DNA of 64,000 nucleotides from Ruegeria discodermiae (GTDB lineage: Bacteria; Pseudomonadota; Alphaproteobacteria; Rhodobacterales; Rhodobacteraceae), in the NCBI RefSeq assembly GCF_030758345.1, contig NZ_JAVAMO010000012.1, positions 1 through 64,000 of the forward strand, in the 5' to 3' direction. Positions 36,765 through 44,704 of the stretch are shown here, piece by piece (the stretch's first letter is position 1; each line of letters opens with the position of its first letter). The translations under genes were made by a program, and so were the position numbers. The notes below the pieces were generated by a model, which was given only the letters and a program-made list of their open reading frames with translations, did not search any database and was not told the DNA's origin.

Positions 36765-37882
36765 TGGCCACGATTACTGCTCAGAAAACACTCTCCGAAC
36801 GGATGGAGCCCTATATCGCGATCATCGGCCCGATGGTGATGATCCTCGCGATCCTGCTGTTCATGGCGGTCGCAGAACCCGCGCGGTATTTCCGGGCCAC
36901 AAACCTGAACCTGATCCTGCTGGATGCGGCGCTATATATGCCGATGGCGATGGCAATGACCTTTGTTATCACGCAACGGGGTATCGACCTGTCGATTGGC
37001 TCGATTGCGGCACTCAGTGGCATCATGATGGCCTTTCTGATCAAGCAATACGGCTTCTCCGTCTATGTCGCTGTGCCCATTGCGATCATGCTGGGTGCGG
37101 TGATGGGGCTGATCAACGGGCTGATCATCACACGATTCAATGTGCCGGACCTAATCGGTACACTGGCAATGGATCTGGTCTATCGCGGCTTTGCACTTGT
37201 GTTGGCTAAGGGGCTTGTGCTTGCGCGTTTCCCGGACTTCCTGACCGAGATCGGGCGGGGTCAAATCCCCGGCTTCATCCCGATCCCCGTCATCATCGGT
37301 ATCGCGACGATGATCGCAGGCTATGTGCTACTGACCCGCAGTTACTTCGGCCGCTACACCATCGCCATCGGATCGAACCCCGAAGCCGCCGAATTGACGG
37401 GCATTTCGGTCAATCGCCACAAGGTCTACGCCTATGTCCTAATGGGCGCCTGCGCGGCTTTGGGTGGGGTCATGCTGACCGGTAAACTGAACGCCATCCA
37501 GGCCACATCGGCCCCCTATTTCAATCTGCATGTCATTGCGGCGGTGGTTGTGGGCGGCACCTCACTCTTTGGCGGACGTGCTTCGATGCTGGGGTCGTTC
37601 GCAGGGGTGCTGCTGCTGAGCATGATGATCAACGCGCTAGTGACGTTGCGGATAGAGTTCTTCTGGCAATCCGTTGCCTCGGGCGTCGTCATTGTCAGCT
37701 CGGTCGCGCTCTATACCTGGATGCAGAAGAAGGACCGGGACGGGGCAGGCGGCTTGTTTGCGGGTCTCATGACCCCGGATGGACAGAAAATGCTGCGCTT
37801 CAGCGCGGCCCTGATTGGTGTGCTGATCGCGCTGCTTGCGATTGGCGGACTATTTGCCGGTGACCCCAACCCTAGCGGGTGA
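36764..37882 (+). CDS. Sugar ABC transporter permease 2 (CUT2)
   Basis: A 372-aa BPD_transp_2 permease with roughly ten hydrophobic segments. FVITQRGIDLSIGSIAALSG and GRYTIAIGSNPEAAELTGI are the family landmarks. The C-terminus has an extra hydrophobic segment (about 345-367) after the normal end, longer than the first permease. It starts within the ATPase stop, with GAGGAGG upstream. Confidence 0.9.
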   Translation: MATITAQKTLSERMEPYIAIIGPMVMILAILLFMAVAEPARYFRATNLNLILLDAALYMPMAMAMTFVITQRGIDLSIGSIAALSGIMMAFLIKQYGFSVYVAVPIAIMLGAVMGLINGLIITRFNVPDLIGTLAMDLVYRGFALVLAKGLVLARFPDFLTEIGRGQIPGFIPIPVIIGIATMIAGYVLLTRSYFGRYTIAIGSNPEAAELTGISVNRHKVYAYVLMGACAALGGVMLTGKLNAIQATSAPYFNLHVIAAVVVGGTSLFGGRASMLGSFAGVLLLSMMINALVTLRIEFFWQSVASGVVIVSSVALYTWMQKKDRDGAGGLFAGLMTPDGQKMLRFSAALIGVLIALLAIGGLFAGDPNPSG

Positions 37883-37900
37883 CCGGCCAACACGCGGGGT

Positions 37901-37932
37901 GGCCGGGCCGGGGGTGCAGCCCCGACCCGACC
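37901..37932 (+). repeat. GC-rich stem-loop before binding-protein gene 2
   Basis: GGCCGGGCCGGGG (37901-37913) pairs imperfectly with CCCCGACCCGACC (37920-37932). It lies in the 85-bp gap between the permease and binding-protein 2, which may set the ratio between them. Confidence 0.5.
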
Positions 37933-37948
37933 GATGGCTCCGCACTCA

Positions 37949-37962
37949 TGCAAAGGGAGGAA
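37949..37962 (+). promoter_or_regulatory. Shared 14-nt leader/RBS of binding-protein gene 2
   Basis: Second copy of TGCAAAGGGAGGAA, ending 5 nt before the ATG at 37968. Confidence 0.75.
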
Positions 37963-37967
37963 CCGAA

Positions 37968-39107
37968 ATGAGGTTATTGACGACAACAGCACTGGTGGCA
38001 AGCGTGGCCCTGGGTGGGGGCGCCTTCGCCGAGGGCACTCTGCCGCTCAAGGTATTGCCCGATATCGGCGAGCGTGATTATTGGGTGCCGGATGAGGTCA
38101 ACGCCGATGGCAAGCTCGAAGCGCTGCAGGCGGTGGTCGGATCAGAGGCGGTGCCGTTTTCCGGCGCGCTCGACAAGCCGGTGCAGATCGCGCTGATCTA
38201 TCCGTCGGCGGATACGTCCGACTTCTGGGCGCGCAACTATCTGGCGCTGACCAAGCGGTTGGACGAGTTGGGCATCAATTATGAGACCACCGAGTTTGCC
38301 AGCCGCCAGATCGAGCATTCGCTGCAATCGACCTATGCCAATCAGGTCGAACAGGATGCCGATCTCTATGACTATGTGATCTTCGGCCCGTCGGAGCTCG
38401 CCATTCAGGCCGACAATATCGACAAGCTGGCCGGGAATGACGGGTTTTCCACCTATGTCTGGGCGTTCCACACACCGCTGAAGGATCTCAAGACCCAACC
38501 TGATGCCTGGTTCGACTTCTCGTCGGCAGCGGGGGCCTTGACCATGTGCGACTACATGCTGGGTCGTTTGGGCAATGACGTGACCATGGCGATGAACCGG
38601 GGCATTCCCGGCATCACCGACAATCAGCGCTCGGGTGATTTCAAGGCTTGCGTGGAAGAGAAGGGCAACTGGACAACGGCCTATGAGCATTATGGTGAAT
38701 ACCAGCGCGAGGGTGGCTTCGAGGGCACCAGCCTGATCATGCAGGCCTATCCGGAGGCGACGATCATCCACAACGCCAACACCGCCATGGCCATGGGCTC
38801 GGTTGAGGCGCAGGTGTCCCAAGGCAAGGAGAAAGACATCTTCTCGACCGGTTGGGGCGGCACCGGGCTGGAGCTTGAGGCCATTCGTCGGGGCGAGCTG
38901 GACGCCACACCGATGCGTATGGGTGATGATGTGGGCGCGGCCACCGCTGAAGCGATCCGCGCCGATCTGGAGGGGCGTGCCGATGAGTTGCCGCTGGTCT
39001 TCCTGGGTCGGATCACCGTTGCCCATGACCAGATGAGCGCCGAAGAGATCGATGCGCTGGAACAGGAAGCCTTCCGCTTCTCCGGCGTCGGCGCGCTGGA
39101 ACGCTAA
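37968..39107 (+). CDS. Sugar ABC transporter substrate-binding protein 2
   Basis: A 379-aa periplasmic protein with a clear Sec signal (MRLLTTTALVASVALGGGAFAEG). After an unusual about 60-residue N-terminal extension (residues 23-80) comes a binding-protein fold beginning VQIALIYPSADTSDFWARNY. It resembles TorT/RbsB-like family members more loosely than binding protein 1 does. The start is fixed by the signal peptide and the GGGAGG upstream. Its ligand is presumably a sugar or sugar acid; a stem-loop follows. Confidence 0.85.
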   Translation: MRLLTTTALVASVALGGGAFAEGTLPLKVLPDIGERDYWVPDEVNADGKLEALQAVVGSEAVPFSGALDKPVQIALIYPSADTSDFWARNYLALTKRLDELGINYETTEFASRQIEHSLQSTYANQVEQDADLYDYVIFGPSELAIQADNIDKLAGNDGFSTYVWAFHTPLKDLKTQPDAWFDFSSAAGALTMCDYMLGRLGNDVTMAMNRGIPGITDNQRSGDFKACVEEKGNWTTAYEHYGEYQREGGFEGTSLIMQAYPEATIIHNANTAMAMGSVEAQVSQGKEKDIFSTGWGGTGLELEAIRRGELDATPMRMGDDVGAATAEAIRADLEGRADELPLVFLGRITVAHDQMSAEEIDALEQEAFRFSGVGALER

Positions 39108-39115
39108 CACCATCG

Positions 39116-39142
39116 GGGGCGCTGCGAATTTTGCGGCGCCCC
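39116..39142 (+). repeat. Stem-loop after binding-protein gene 2
   Basis: Perfect 7-bp arms GGGGCGC/GCGCCCC (39116-39122 and 39136-39142) with a 13-nt loop, 9 bp after the stop. Only TTG follows, so mRNA stabilisation or attenuation before the regulator gene is as likely as termination. Confidence 0.6.
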
Positions 39143-39171
39143 TTGATCCGCAGTAGGCGCTGCCGCATTCT
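39143..39171 (+). promoter_or_regulatory. Possible promoter of regulator C
   Basis: TTGATC (39143-39148) and CATTCT (39166-39171) are exactly 17 bp apart. If used, transcription would begin near 39178, after the GTG at 39172, and the operator at 39171-39184 would sit on the start site. Confidence 0.4.
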
Positions 39172-39184
39172 GTGACCGATAACA
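39171..39184. promoter_or_regulatory. Operator over the start of regulator C
   Basis: TGTGACCGATAACA differs by one base from the TGTGACCGGTAACA element at 40308-40321. It covers the GTG at 39172, implying autoregulation. Confidence 0.65.
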
Positions 39185-40242
39185 ACGCAAGCGGTTCGCC
39201 GGTGTCACAGTCCCAGAAAACCCACTCTCCGGTTACCATGCGCGACGTGGCGCGCGCCGCTGGCGTATCGCGTATGACGGTGTCGCGCGCGCTCAAGGCA
39301 AACAGCCCGATTTCGAAAGAAACGCGCGAGCGTATCCTGCAGGTGGTGCGCGACATGAACTATGTGCCCGACCAGATGGCGGGCAGCCTGACCACCAAAC
39401 GCTCGGGCTTCGTGGCGGTTCTGGTGCCCTCGCTGAACAATTTGCATTTCGCTGAAACCGTTCAGGCCCTGACCGAAGAGCTTGAGGGTATCGGGCAGCA
39501 GATTCTTCTGGGCTACACCAACTACTCCGCCGAGCGCGAAGAGACCCTGGTTGAGACCATGTTGCGGCGCAGGCCCGAAGCCGTCGTGTTGTCCTATGAC
39601 GGCCATTCGGATCGCACGATCCAGTTGTTGAGCGACGCCAATGTCCCAGTGATCGAGCTTTGGGAACGTCCCGAGGACCCGATTGGCCACACGATCGGCT
39701 TTTCCAACCGCGTCGCCGCTGCCGAGATGACCCAGGCCTTGATCCAGCGCGGCTATCGTAACATCGCTTTTCTGGGTGAGGCTGATGACGCCTGGACCCG
39801 GGGGGCCGCGCGTCGCAAGGGGTTTGTTGACGCGATGACAAAGGCAGGCCTGTCCGCGCATCGCATCCTCAAATTCGGCAAGCCGCCGCTCTCCATCGAA
39901 GACGGGGCGGCGGCCATGCCTGAATTGCTGGGGCGGTTTCCCGATGTCGACTGCATCTTCTGTGTATCGGACGCTCCGGCCTTTGGGGCGCTTTCAGCCT
40001 TGCCCGCGATGGGCAGGTCTGTGCCGGGTGATATCGGGATTGCGGGGTTCGGGAATTTCGAAGTCTCGCGATTCGCCTCGCCCGCCATCACCACGGTGAT
40101 GGTCGATCCCAAGGGTATCGGGCGGGCCAGCGGTCGGTTGATCGCAGAACTGTTTGACACGCAGGGCGAAGGTGCAGTGATTCCCCAGCATATCAAGATC
40201 GAGGCCCGACCGATCCTTCGCGGCTCCACACGGGAATTGTGA
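39172..40242 (+). CDS. LacI-family regulator C
   Basis: A 356-aa (or 346-aa) LacI/GalR repressor. HTH VTMRDVARAAGVSRMTVSRALKAN lies at about 22-45, unusually far in for the family, followed by the effector domain (SGFVAVLVPSLNNLHFAETVQAL). GTG 39172 is the longest start; GTG 39202 (ten codons later) would suit the operator and promoter layout better. It is most like regulator A. Likely targets are its own promoter and the CUT1 operon, which has two matching operators. Confidence 0.88.
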   Translation: MTDNNASGSPVSQSQKTHSPVTMRDVARAAGVSRMTVSRALKANSPISKETRERILQVVRDMNYVPDQMAGSLTTKRSGFVAVLVPSLNNLHFAETVQALTEELEGIGQQILLGYTNYSAEREETLVETMLRRRPEAVVLSYDGHSDRTIQLLSDANVPVIELWERPEDPIGHTIGFSNRVAAAEMTQALIQRGYRNIAFLGEADDAWTRGAARRKGFVDAMTKAGLSAHRILKFGKPPLSIEDGAAAMPELLGRFPDVDCIFCVSDAPAFGALSALPAMGRSVPGDIGIAGFGNFEVSRFASPAITTVMVDPKGIGRASGRLIAELFDTQGEGAVIPQHIKIEARPILRGSTREL

Positions 40243-40285
40243 TCCCCTAGTTTCAAAGGTTTACTGGGAATCGCAATTTTCCTTG

Positions 40286-40321
40286 TGTTACCGGTCACAA
40301 TTGTTAATGTGACCGGTAACA
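40286..40321. promoter_or_regulatory. Paired LacI-type operators before the CUT1 operon
   Basis: TGTTACCGGTCACA (40286-40299) and its exact reverse complement TGTGACCGGTAACA (40308-40321), centres 22 bp apart, about two helical turns. The pair forms one large 36-bp inverted repeat that overlaps the probable promoter, 21 bp before the first gene. Confidence 0.85.
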
Positions 40322-40342
40322 AAGCGGAGAGTCAGCCCTGTT

Positions 40343-41431
40343 ATGCCAAACATCCACCTTGAGAACCTGATCAAGCGCTATGGCGATGTTGAGGTCCTGC
40401 ACGGGATCGAGCTTGAGATGGCCGATAATGAATTCACGGTTTTGGTCGGTCCGTCGGGCTGCGGGAAATCCACCACATTGCGGATGATCGCCGGGCTTGA
40501 GGATGTGTCCGAGGGCGAAATTTACATCGGGGGCAAGCCGGTCAGTCGTTTGGAGCCCAAGGATCGTGACCTTGCCATGGTGTTTCAGGACTACGCACTT
40601 TATCCGCATATGAACGTGGCGCGAAACATGTCCTTCGCCCTGCGCCTACAGAAACGCCCGCAAGCCGAAATCGACAAGAAGGTCAAAGAGGTTGCCGCAA
40701 CGCTGGGTTTGACCGACTATCTGGCGCGCAAGCCAGGCGAGCTGTCGGGCGGACAGCGCCAGAGGGTTGCGATGGGGCGGGCGCTGACCCGAGATGCCGC
40801 TACGTTCCTGTTTGATGAACCGCTGTCCAATCTCGACGCCAAGCTGCGCGGGCAGATGCGGGCCGAACTGGCGCTGATGAGCCAGCGAGTCCAGAAGAAC
40901 ATGATCTACGTTACCCATGATCAGATCGAGGCGATGACGCTGGCGGATCGGATCGTCGTGATGCATGGCGGCTATATCCAGCAGCAGGGCACACCGGAAG
41001 AACTGTTCAAGCGCCCGGTGAACAAGTTCGTCGCTGGCTTCCTCGGCATGCCACCAATGAATTTCCTGGAAGGTGAGATTTTCGAGCGCGACACGGGCGT
41101 CTTTGTTTCCGGCGACGGTTTCGATCTGCGGTTGGCGGCTGACAAGGCCGCCGCTGCAAAAGCCCATCAGAACAAAGAGGTCATACTGGGCGTTCGCCCC
41201 TCTGATCTGACCTTTGACGCAGACGCGTCGAAACAGGAGGCTTTGACGCTGGATGTCATGGTCTCGGAATATGTCGGTGCCCAATCGGTCCTGCTGTGCA
41301 GATGCGGACCGGCCAAGGTGATGGTCGAGGTGAACTCGGAAACACCCGTCGCGCTGGGACAAACCCTGACATTTGCGGTCAATCCGAACGGGGTCCACCT
41401 GTTCGACCGCCACAACGAGGTTGCGATCTAG
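40343..41431 (+). CDS. Sugar ABC transporter ATPase (CUT1, UgpC/MalK-like)
   Basis: A 362-aa ATPase with Walker A GPSGCGKST, Q-loop MVFQDYALYPHM, signature LSGGQRQRVAMGRAL, Walker B FLFDEPLSNLDAKLR, H-loop VTHDQIEAMT, and a C-terminal TOBE domain from about residue 240. This is the multisugar ATPase type. It opens the CUT1 operon behind the paired operators and precedes its binding protein and two permeases. Confidence 0.93.
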   Translation: MPNIHLENLIKRYGDVEVLHGIELEMADNEFTVLVGPSGCGKSTTLRMIAGLEDVSEGEIYIGGKPVSRLEPKDRDLAMVFQDYALYPHMNVARNMSFALRLQKRPQAEIDKKVKEVAATLGLTDYLARKPGELSGGQRQRVAMGRALTRDAATFLFDEPLSNLDAKLRGQMRAELALMSQRVQKNMIYVTHDQIEAMTLADRIVVMHGGYIQQQGTPEELFKRPVNKFVAGFLGMPPMNFLEGEIFERDTGVFVSGDGFDLRLAADKAAAAKAHQNKEVILGVRPSDLTFDADASKQEALTLDVMVSEYVGAQSVLLCRCGPAKVMVEVNSETPVALGQTLTFAVNPNGVHLFDRHNEVAI

Positions 41432-41444
41432 CGACCCGATTTCA

Positions 41445-41458
41445 TGCAAAGGGAGGAA
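41445..41458 (+). promoter_or_regulatory. Shared 14-nt leader/RBS of binding-protein gene 3
   Basis: Third copy of TGCAAAGGGAGGAA, ending 3 nt before the ATG at 41462. The first two copies precede CUT2 genes, this one a CUT1 gene of a different protein family, so the match is not explained by gene duplication alone. Confidence 0.75.
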
Positions 41459-41461
41459 CGC

Positions 41462-42790
41462 ATGTCAAATTCACTCAAATCCACGGTCGCCAGCCTGACG
41501 GTTGCGGCCTGTATGGCGGGAACGGCCTTCGCCAACCCTTACGCCGATTATGAGGGCACGACGCTGATCGTGAATTTCCCAGCACATCCACATTATGATG
41601 CGGTGATGAAGATCCTGCCGGAATTCACCGCGGAAACCGGGATTGAGGTCGAGGTGGATCAACTGCCCTATCTCAAGATGCGCGAACGCCAGACGCTGGA
41701 ACTGGGTCAGGACGAGGGCGAATACGACCTGATCGCTTATGTGGTGTTTTCCAAGGCCGACTATGTCTTTGCCGATCAACTGGAAAACCTAGCCAAGTAT
41801 TTCATGAACCCCAAACTGTCTGATCCGGGCTATGATGCAGGCGATCTGATCGACGGGTATGTCTACAATATCGGCTTCGCCGGAGGCGACAAAGGCTACC
41901 TAGAAGGCGCAACCGGGTCGCTGTTCGGCATTCCTTACGGGTCGGAAACCTCGGTGCTGGGCTATCGCAAGGATATTTTCGACAAGCACGGTCTTGAGGT
42001 GCCCGAAACCTACGATGAGCTTCTGGAGATCGCCTGCAAGATCCCGGAGCTTGAGCCGGGCATGGGCGGGCTGTCATCGCGCGCGGCTTCCGGGCATCAC
42101 GCGGCGCATGCCTTCCTTCTGCACCTCAACCCGATGGGCGGGGCGATCTTTGACGATCAGTGGAACCCGGTGGTGAACAATGAGGCGGGCGTGAAGGCGG
42201 CCGAGGCGCTCAAGACCATCGTGGATTGTGGCCCTGAAGGCGCGACCAATTTTGGCTTTGGCGAGGCGCTGGGGTCCTTCCTGAACGGCGACACTGCGAT
42301 GTTCCTCGATACGACCGTTGTGGCCGGGCAGATCGACGATCCGTCAAAAAGCCAAGTGGTCGGCAAGGTGGGCTGGGCGCTGCATCCAATGGACACTGAG
42401 CGCGCCAGCCAGACCGGCGGCTTCGGTATCGGCATTCCGGCCAATGCTGAGAATAAAGAGGCCGCGTTCCTGCTGATGCAGTGGCTGACCTCAAAGAAAG
42501 GCGACAAGCTGGTTGCCATGGCGGGCGGCAACCCCTCGCGCTTCTCAACCCACGCTGATGAAGAGGTAAACGCCAAATATCCCCATATGGCCACCTTTGG
42601 CGAGGCGTTGAAACATGCCGATCCCGATTGGCGTCCGATCATCCCGGTCTGGGGCAAGATCAATGCTGATCTGGGCACGACCCTGTCCAAGGTTCTGACC
42701 GAAGACCTCGATATCCAGGAAGCGTTGGATGGTGTCGCTGAGCGCACCAAGGGCGTGATGACCGAGGCCGGATATTACACCTGGAACTAA
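41462..42790 (+). CDS. Extracellular sugar-binding protein 3 (CUT1, family 1)
   Basis: A 442-aa family 1 solute-binding protein. The Sec signal ends near GTAFAN-PY. Typical of the family are TLIVNFPAHPHYDAVMKILPEFTAETGIEVEV, YGSETSVLGYRKDIFDKHG and the later FLNGDTAMFLD and GGFGIGIPANAENKEAAF. It probably binds an oligosaccharide, polyol or modified sugar. The start is set by the signal and by GGGAGG 7 nt upstream; a stem-loop follows. Confidence 0.9.
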   Translation: MSNSLKSTVASLTVAACMAGTAFANPYADYEGTTLIVNFPAHPHYDAVMKILPEFTAETGIEVEVDQLPYLKMRERQTLELGQDEGEYDLIAYVVFSKADYVFADQLENLAKYFMNPKLSDPGYDAGDLIDGYVYNIGFAGGDKGYLEGATGSLFGIPYGSETSVLGYRKDIFDKHGLEVPETYDELLEIACKIPELEPGMGGLSSRAASGHHAAHAFLLHLNPMGGAIFDDQWNPVVNNEAGVKAAEALKTIVDCGPEGATNFGFGEALGSFLNGDTAMFLDTTVVAGQIDDPSKSQVVGKVGWALHPMDTERASQTGGFGIGIPANAENKEAAFLLMQWLTSKKGDKLVAMAGGNPSRFSTHADEEVNAKYPHMATFGEALKHADPDWRPIIPVWGKINADLGTTLSKVLTEDLDIQEALDGVAERTKGVMTEAGYYTWN

Positions 42791-42799
42791 CCGAGCAGG

Positions 42800-42830
42800 T
42801 CGGGATCGGGGCGTGCGCGCCCCGGTCCGA
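42800..42830 (+). repeat. Stem-loop after binding-protein gene 3
   Basis: TCGGGATCGGGGCG pairs with CGCCCCGGTCCGA (12-13 pairs with one G-T and one mismatch) around a TGCG loop. There is no T-run. As after the other two binding-protein genes, it probably protects the 3' end of a processed transcript. Confidence 0.7.
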
Positions 42831-42857
42831 TAGCAAGACTTCCAAAGGATACCACGG

Positions 42858-43769
42858 ATGCAACGCGCCACGGCCAATCGTCTGACGCCTTACATGTTCA
42901 TGGCCCCTGCGGTCGTGATCATGGTCATCGCACTGCTTTATCCGCTGGGCTACATGGTCTGGGGCAGCTTTCGCGACTGGGACCCGAGCCAGACCATTGG
43001 CGAGGCCGAGTTCGTCGGGCTCAAGAACTACATCACCCTCTGGCACGACCCCAATTTCCGTGAAAGCCTTGGCGTGACGCTCAGCTTTGCGTTTTTCGTT
43101 GTCACATTCGAGATGGTGATCGGGGTGGGCCTGGCGCTGCTACTGGACCGCAATATTCGGGGCATGTCGGTACTGCGGACGCTGTTCATCCTGCCGATGA
43201 TGATCGCGCCGGTCGTGGTCGGCCTGATGTGGCGGTATATGTATCACCCCACGGTTGGCACGTTTAACCGGTTCTTCGAGGCGATTGGCCTGCCCACGGT
43301 GGACTGGCTTGGGGCAAACGCTCTGATGTCGGTGATCATTGCAGATATCTGGCAATGGACCCCGTTCATCTTCATCCTGTCACTGGCTGCGCTGCAATCG
43401 CTGCCCCGCTCGGCGCTGGAGGCCGCGCGCATCGACGGTGCTACCGGGTGGCAGCAGATCATCCATATCAAACTGCCTCTGATGATGCCGGTCCTGATTG
43501 TCACCGGCCTCTTGCGCCTGATCGACGCCTTCAAAGTACTTGAGGTGATCCTGGTCATGACCGAAGGCGGGCCGGGGTTGAGCACTGAAATCCTGGCGCT
43601 GCGCATCTCGCGCACCGCAACCGAGTTCCGCGAGTTGGGCGTCGCGGCAGCGATGTCGAATTATCTGCTCATCCTGCTGCTGTTCATCACCGTGATGATG
43701 TTTGCCTTCACGCGCTGGCAGGAAATGCGCGCCAACCGCTTGCGCGCTGCTGTGGAGGGGGATGAATAA
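42858..43769 (+). CDS. Sugar ABC transporter permease (CUT1, MalF-like)
   Basis: A 303-aa permease with six predicted membrane segments. The EAA loop facing the ATPase reads LEAARIDGATGWQQIIHIKLPLMMP (about 190-214). Preceded by a GC-rich stem-loop and followed by its partner with a 1-bp overlap (TAATG). Confidence 0.92.
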   Translation: MQRATANRLTPYMFMAPAVVIMVIALLYPLGYMVWGSFRDWDPSQTIGEAEFVGLKNYITLWHDPNFRESLGVTLSFAFFVVTFEMVIGVGLALLLDRNIRGMSVLRTLFILPMMIAPVVVGLMWRYMYHPTVGTFNRFFEAIGLPTVDWLGANALMSVIIADIWQWTPFIFILSLAALQSLPRSALEAARIDGATGWQQIIHIKLPLMMPVLIVTGLLRLIDAFKVLEVILVMTEGGPGLSTEILALRISRTATEFRELGVAAAMSNYLLILLLFITVMMFAFTRWQEMRANRLRAAVEGDE

Positions 43770-44704
43770 TGGCCACCAGCTATGACAAACAACCGCCAGC
43801 CTTTTACGCGCTGATCGCCGCTTTGGTCGTCATGTCGGTGGGGCCGGTGCTACTGATGTTCGTCAACTCGTTTAAACTGGATGTCGATATCATCTCGGGC
43901 ACGTCAGGCCTGATCTTTCTGCCGACGATCCAGAATTATGAGACCGCGCTATGTGACGTGCTTTGGTACAAGCCCGATCACGTGGACCATTGCTCGCTAA
44001 AATTCGGCAATGCCTTTGGCAATTCCCTGATCATTGCTTTGGTGTCGACGGCGCTGACGCTGGTGATCGGTTGCATGGCCGCTTATGCGCTGGTGCGGTT
44101 TAAGTTCATGGGGCGGGATTCGGTTTCGTTGACAACGCTGATGGTGCGCATGGTGCCGCCCGCCGTGCTGCTGGTTCCGGTTTTTGGCCTGTGGAACAAC
44201 GAGTTTTGCATCGGCAAGACCACCTATGTCGGGTCACTGATCCGCGAGACCTTCGGGGGCAGGGGGGATGTCTGCCTTGCAGGCACACATTCGGGAATCA
44301 TCCTGGTCTATGTCGCCATGAACCTGCCCTTTGTGATCTGGATCCTGCAAAGCTTTATCGTACAAGTGCCGCGCTCGCTGGAAGAGGCGGCGCGCGTGGA
44401 TGGGGCCGGGCCGTTTCAGGTGTTCTTCAAGGTGGTGCTGCCGCTGATCAAGCCCGGCTTGGCCGCTGCCGCGATCTTTACCTTCCGCATCGCCTGGAAC
44501 GAATATCTGCTTGCCTCGGCACTCTCGGACCGCAATACCAAGACCGTGCCGATCCTCATCGTGAACAATATGTCCGAGTTCAACGTGGAATGGGGAGTCA
44601 TCATGGCGACCGGCATGTTGCTGGCGATCCCGCCGATCATCTTCACGCTCTTTGCTTCGCGGCAGATCATCACCGGTATGACTGCAGGGGCCGTGAAGGG
44701 CTGA
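43769..44704 (+). CDS. Sugar ABC transporter permease (CUT1, MalG-like) with Cys-rich loops
   Basis: A 311-aa permease with six predicted membrane segments and EAA loop EEAARVDGAGPFQVFFKVVLPL (about 209-230). The putative periplasmic loops carry cysteine pairs unusual for MalG proteins: ALCDVLWYKPDHVDHCSLKF (about 61-80) and FCIGKTTYVGSL...GDVCLAG (about 149-172). These could form disulfides, or reflect a Roseobacter-specific variant. It ends inside the start of the b561-like gene. Confidence 0.9.
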   Translation: MATSYDKQPPAFYALIAALVVMSVGPVLLMFVNSFKLDVDIISGTSGLIFLPTIQNYETALCDVLWYKPDHVDHCSLKFGNAFGNSLIIALVSTALTLVIGCMAAYALVRFKFMGRDSVSLTTLMVRMVPPAVLLVPVFGLWNNEFCIGKTTYVGSLIRETFGGRGDVCLAGTHSGIILVYVAMNLPFVIWILQSFIVQVPRSLEEAARVDGAGPFQVFFKVVLPLIKPGLAAAAIFTFRIAWNEYLLASALSDRNTKTVPILIVNNMSEFNVEWGVIMATGMLLAIPPIIFTLFASRQIITGMTAGAVKG

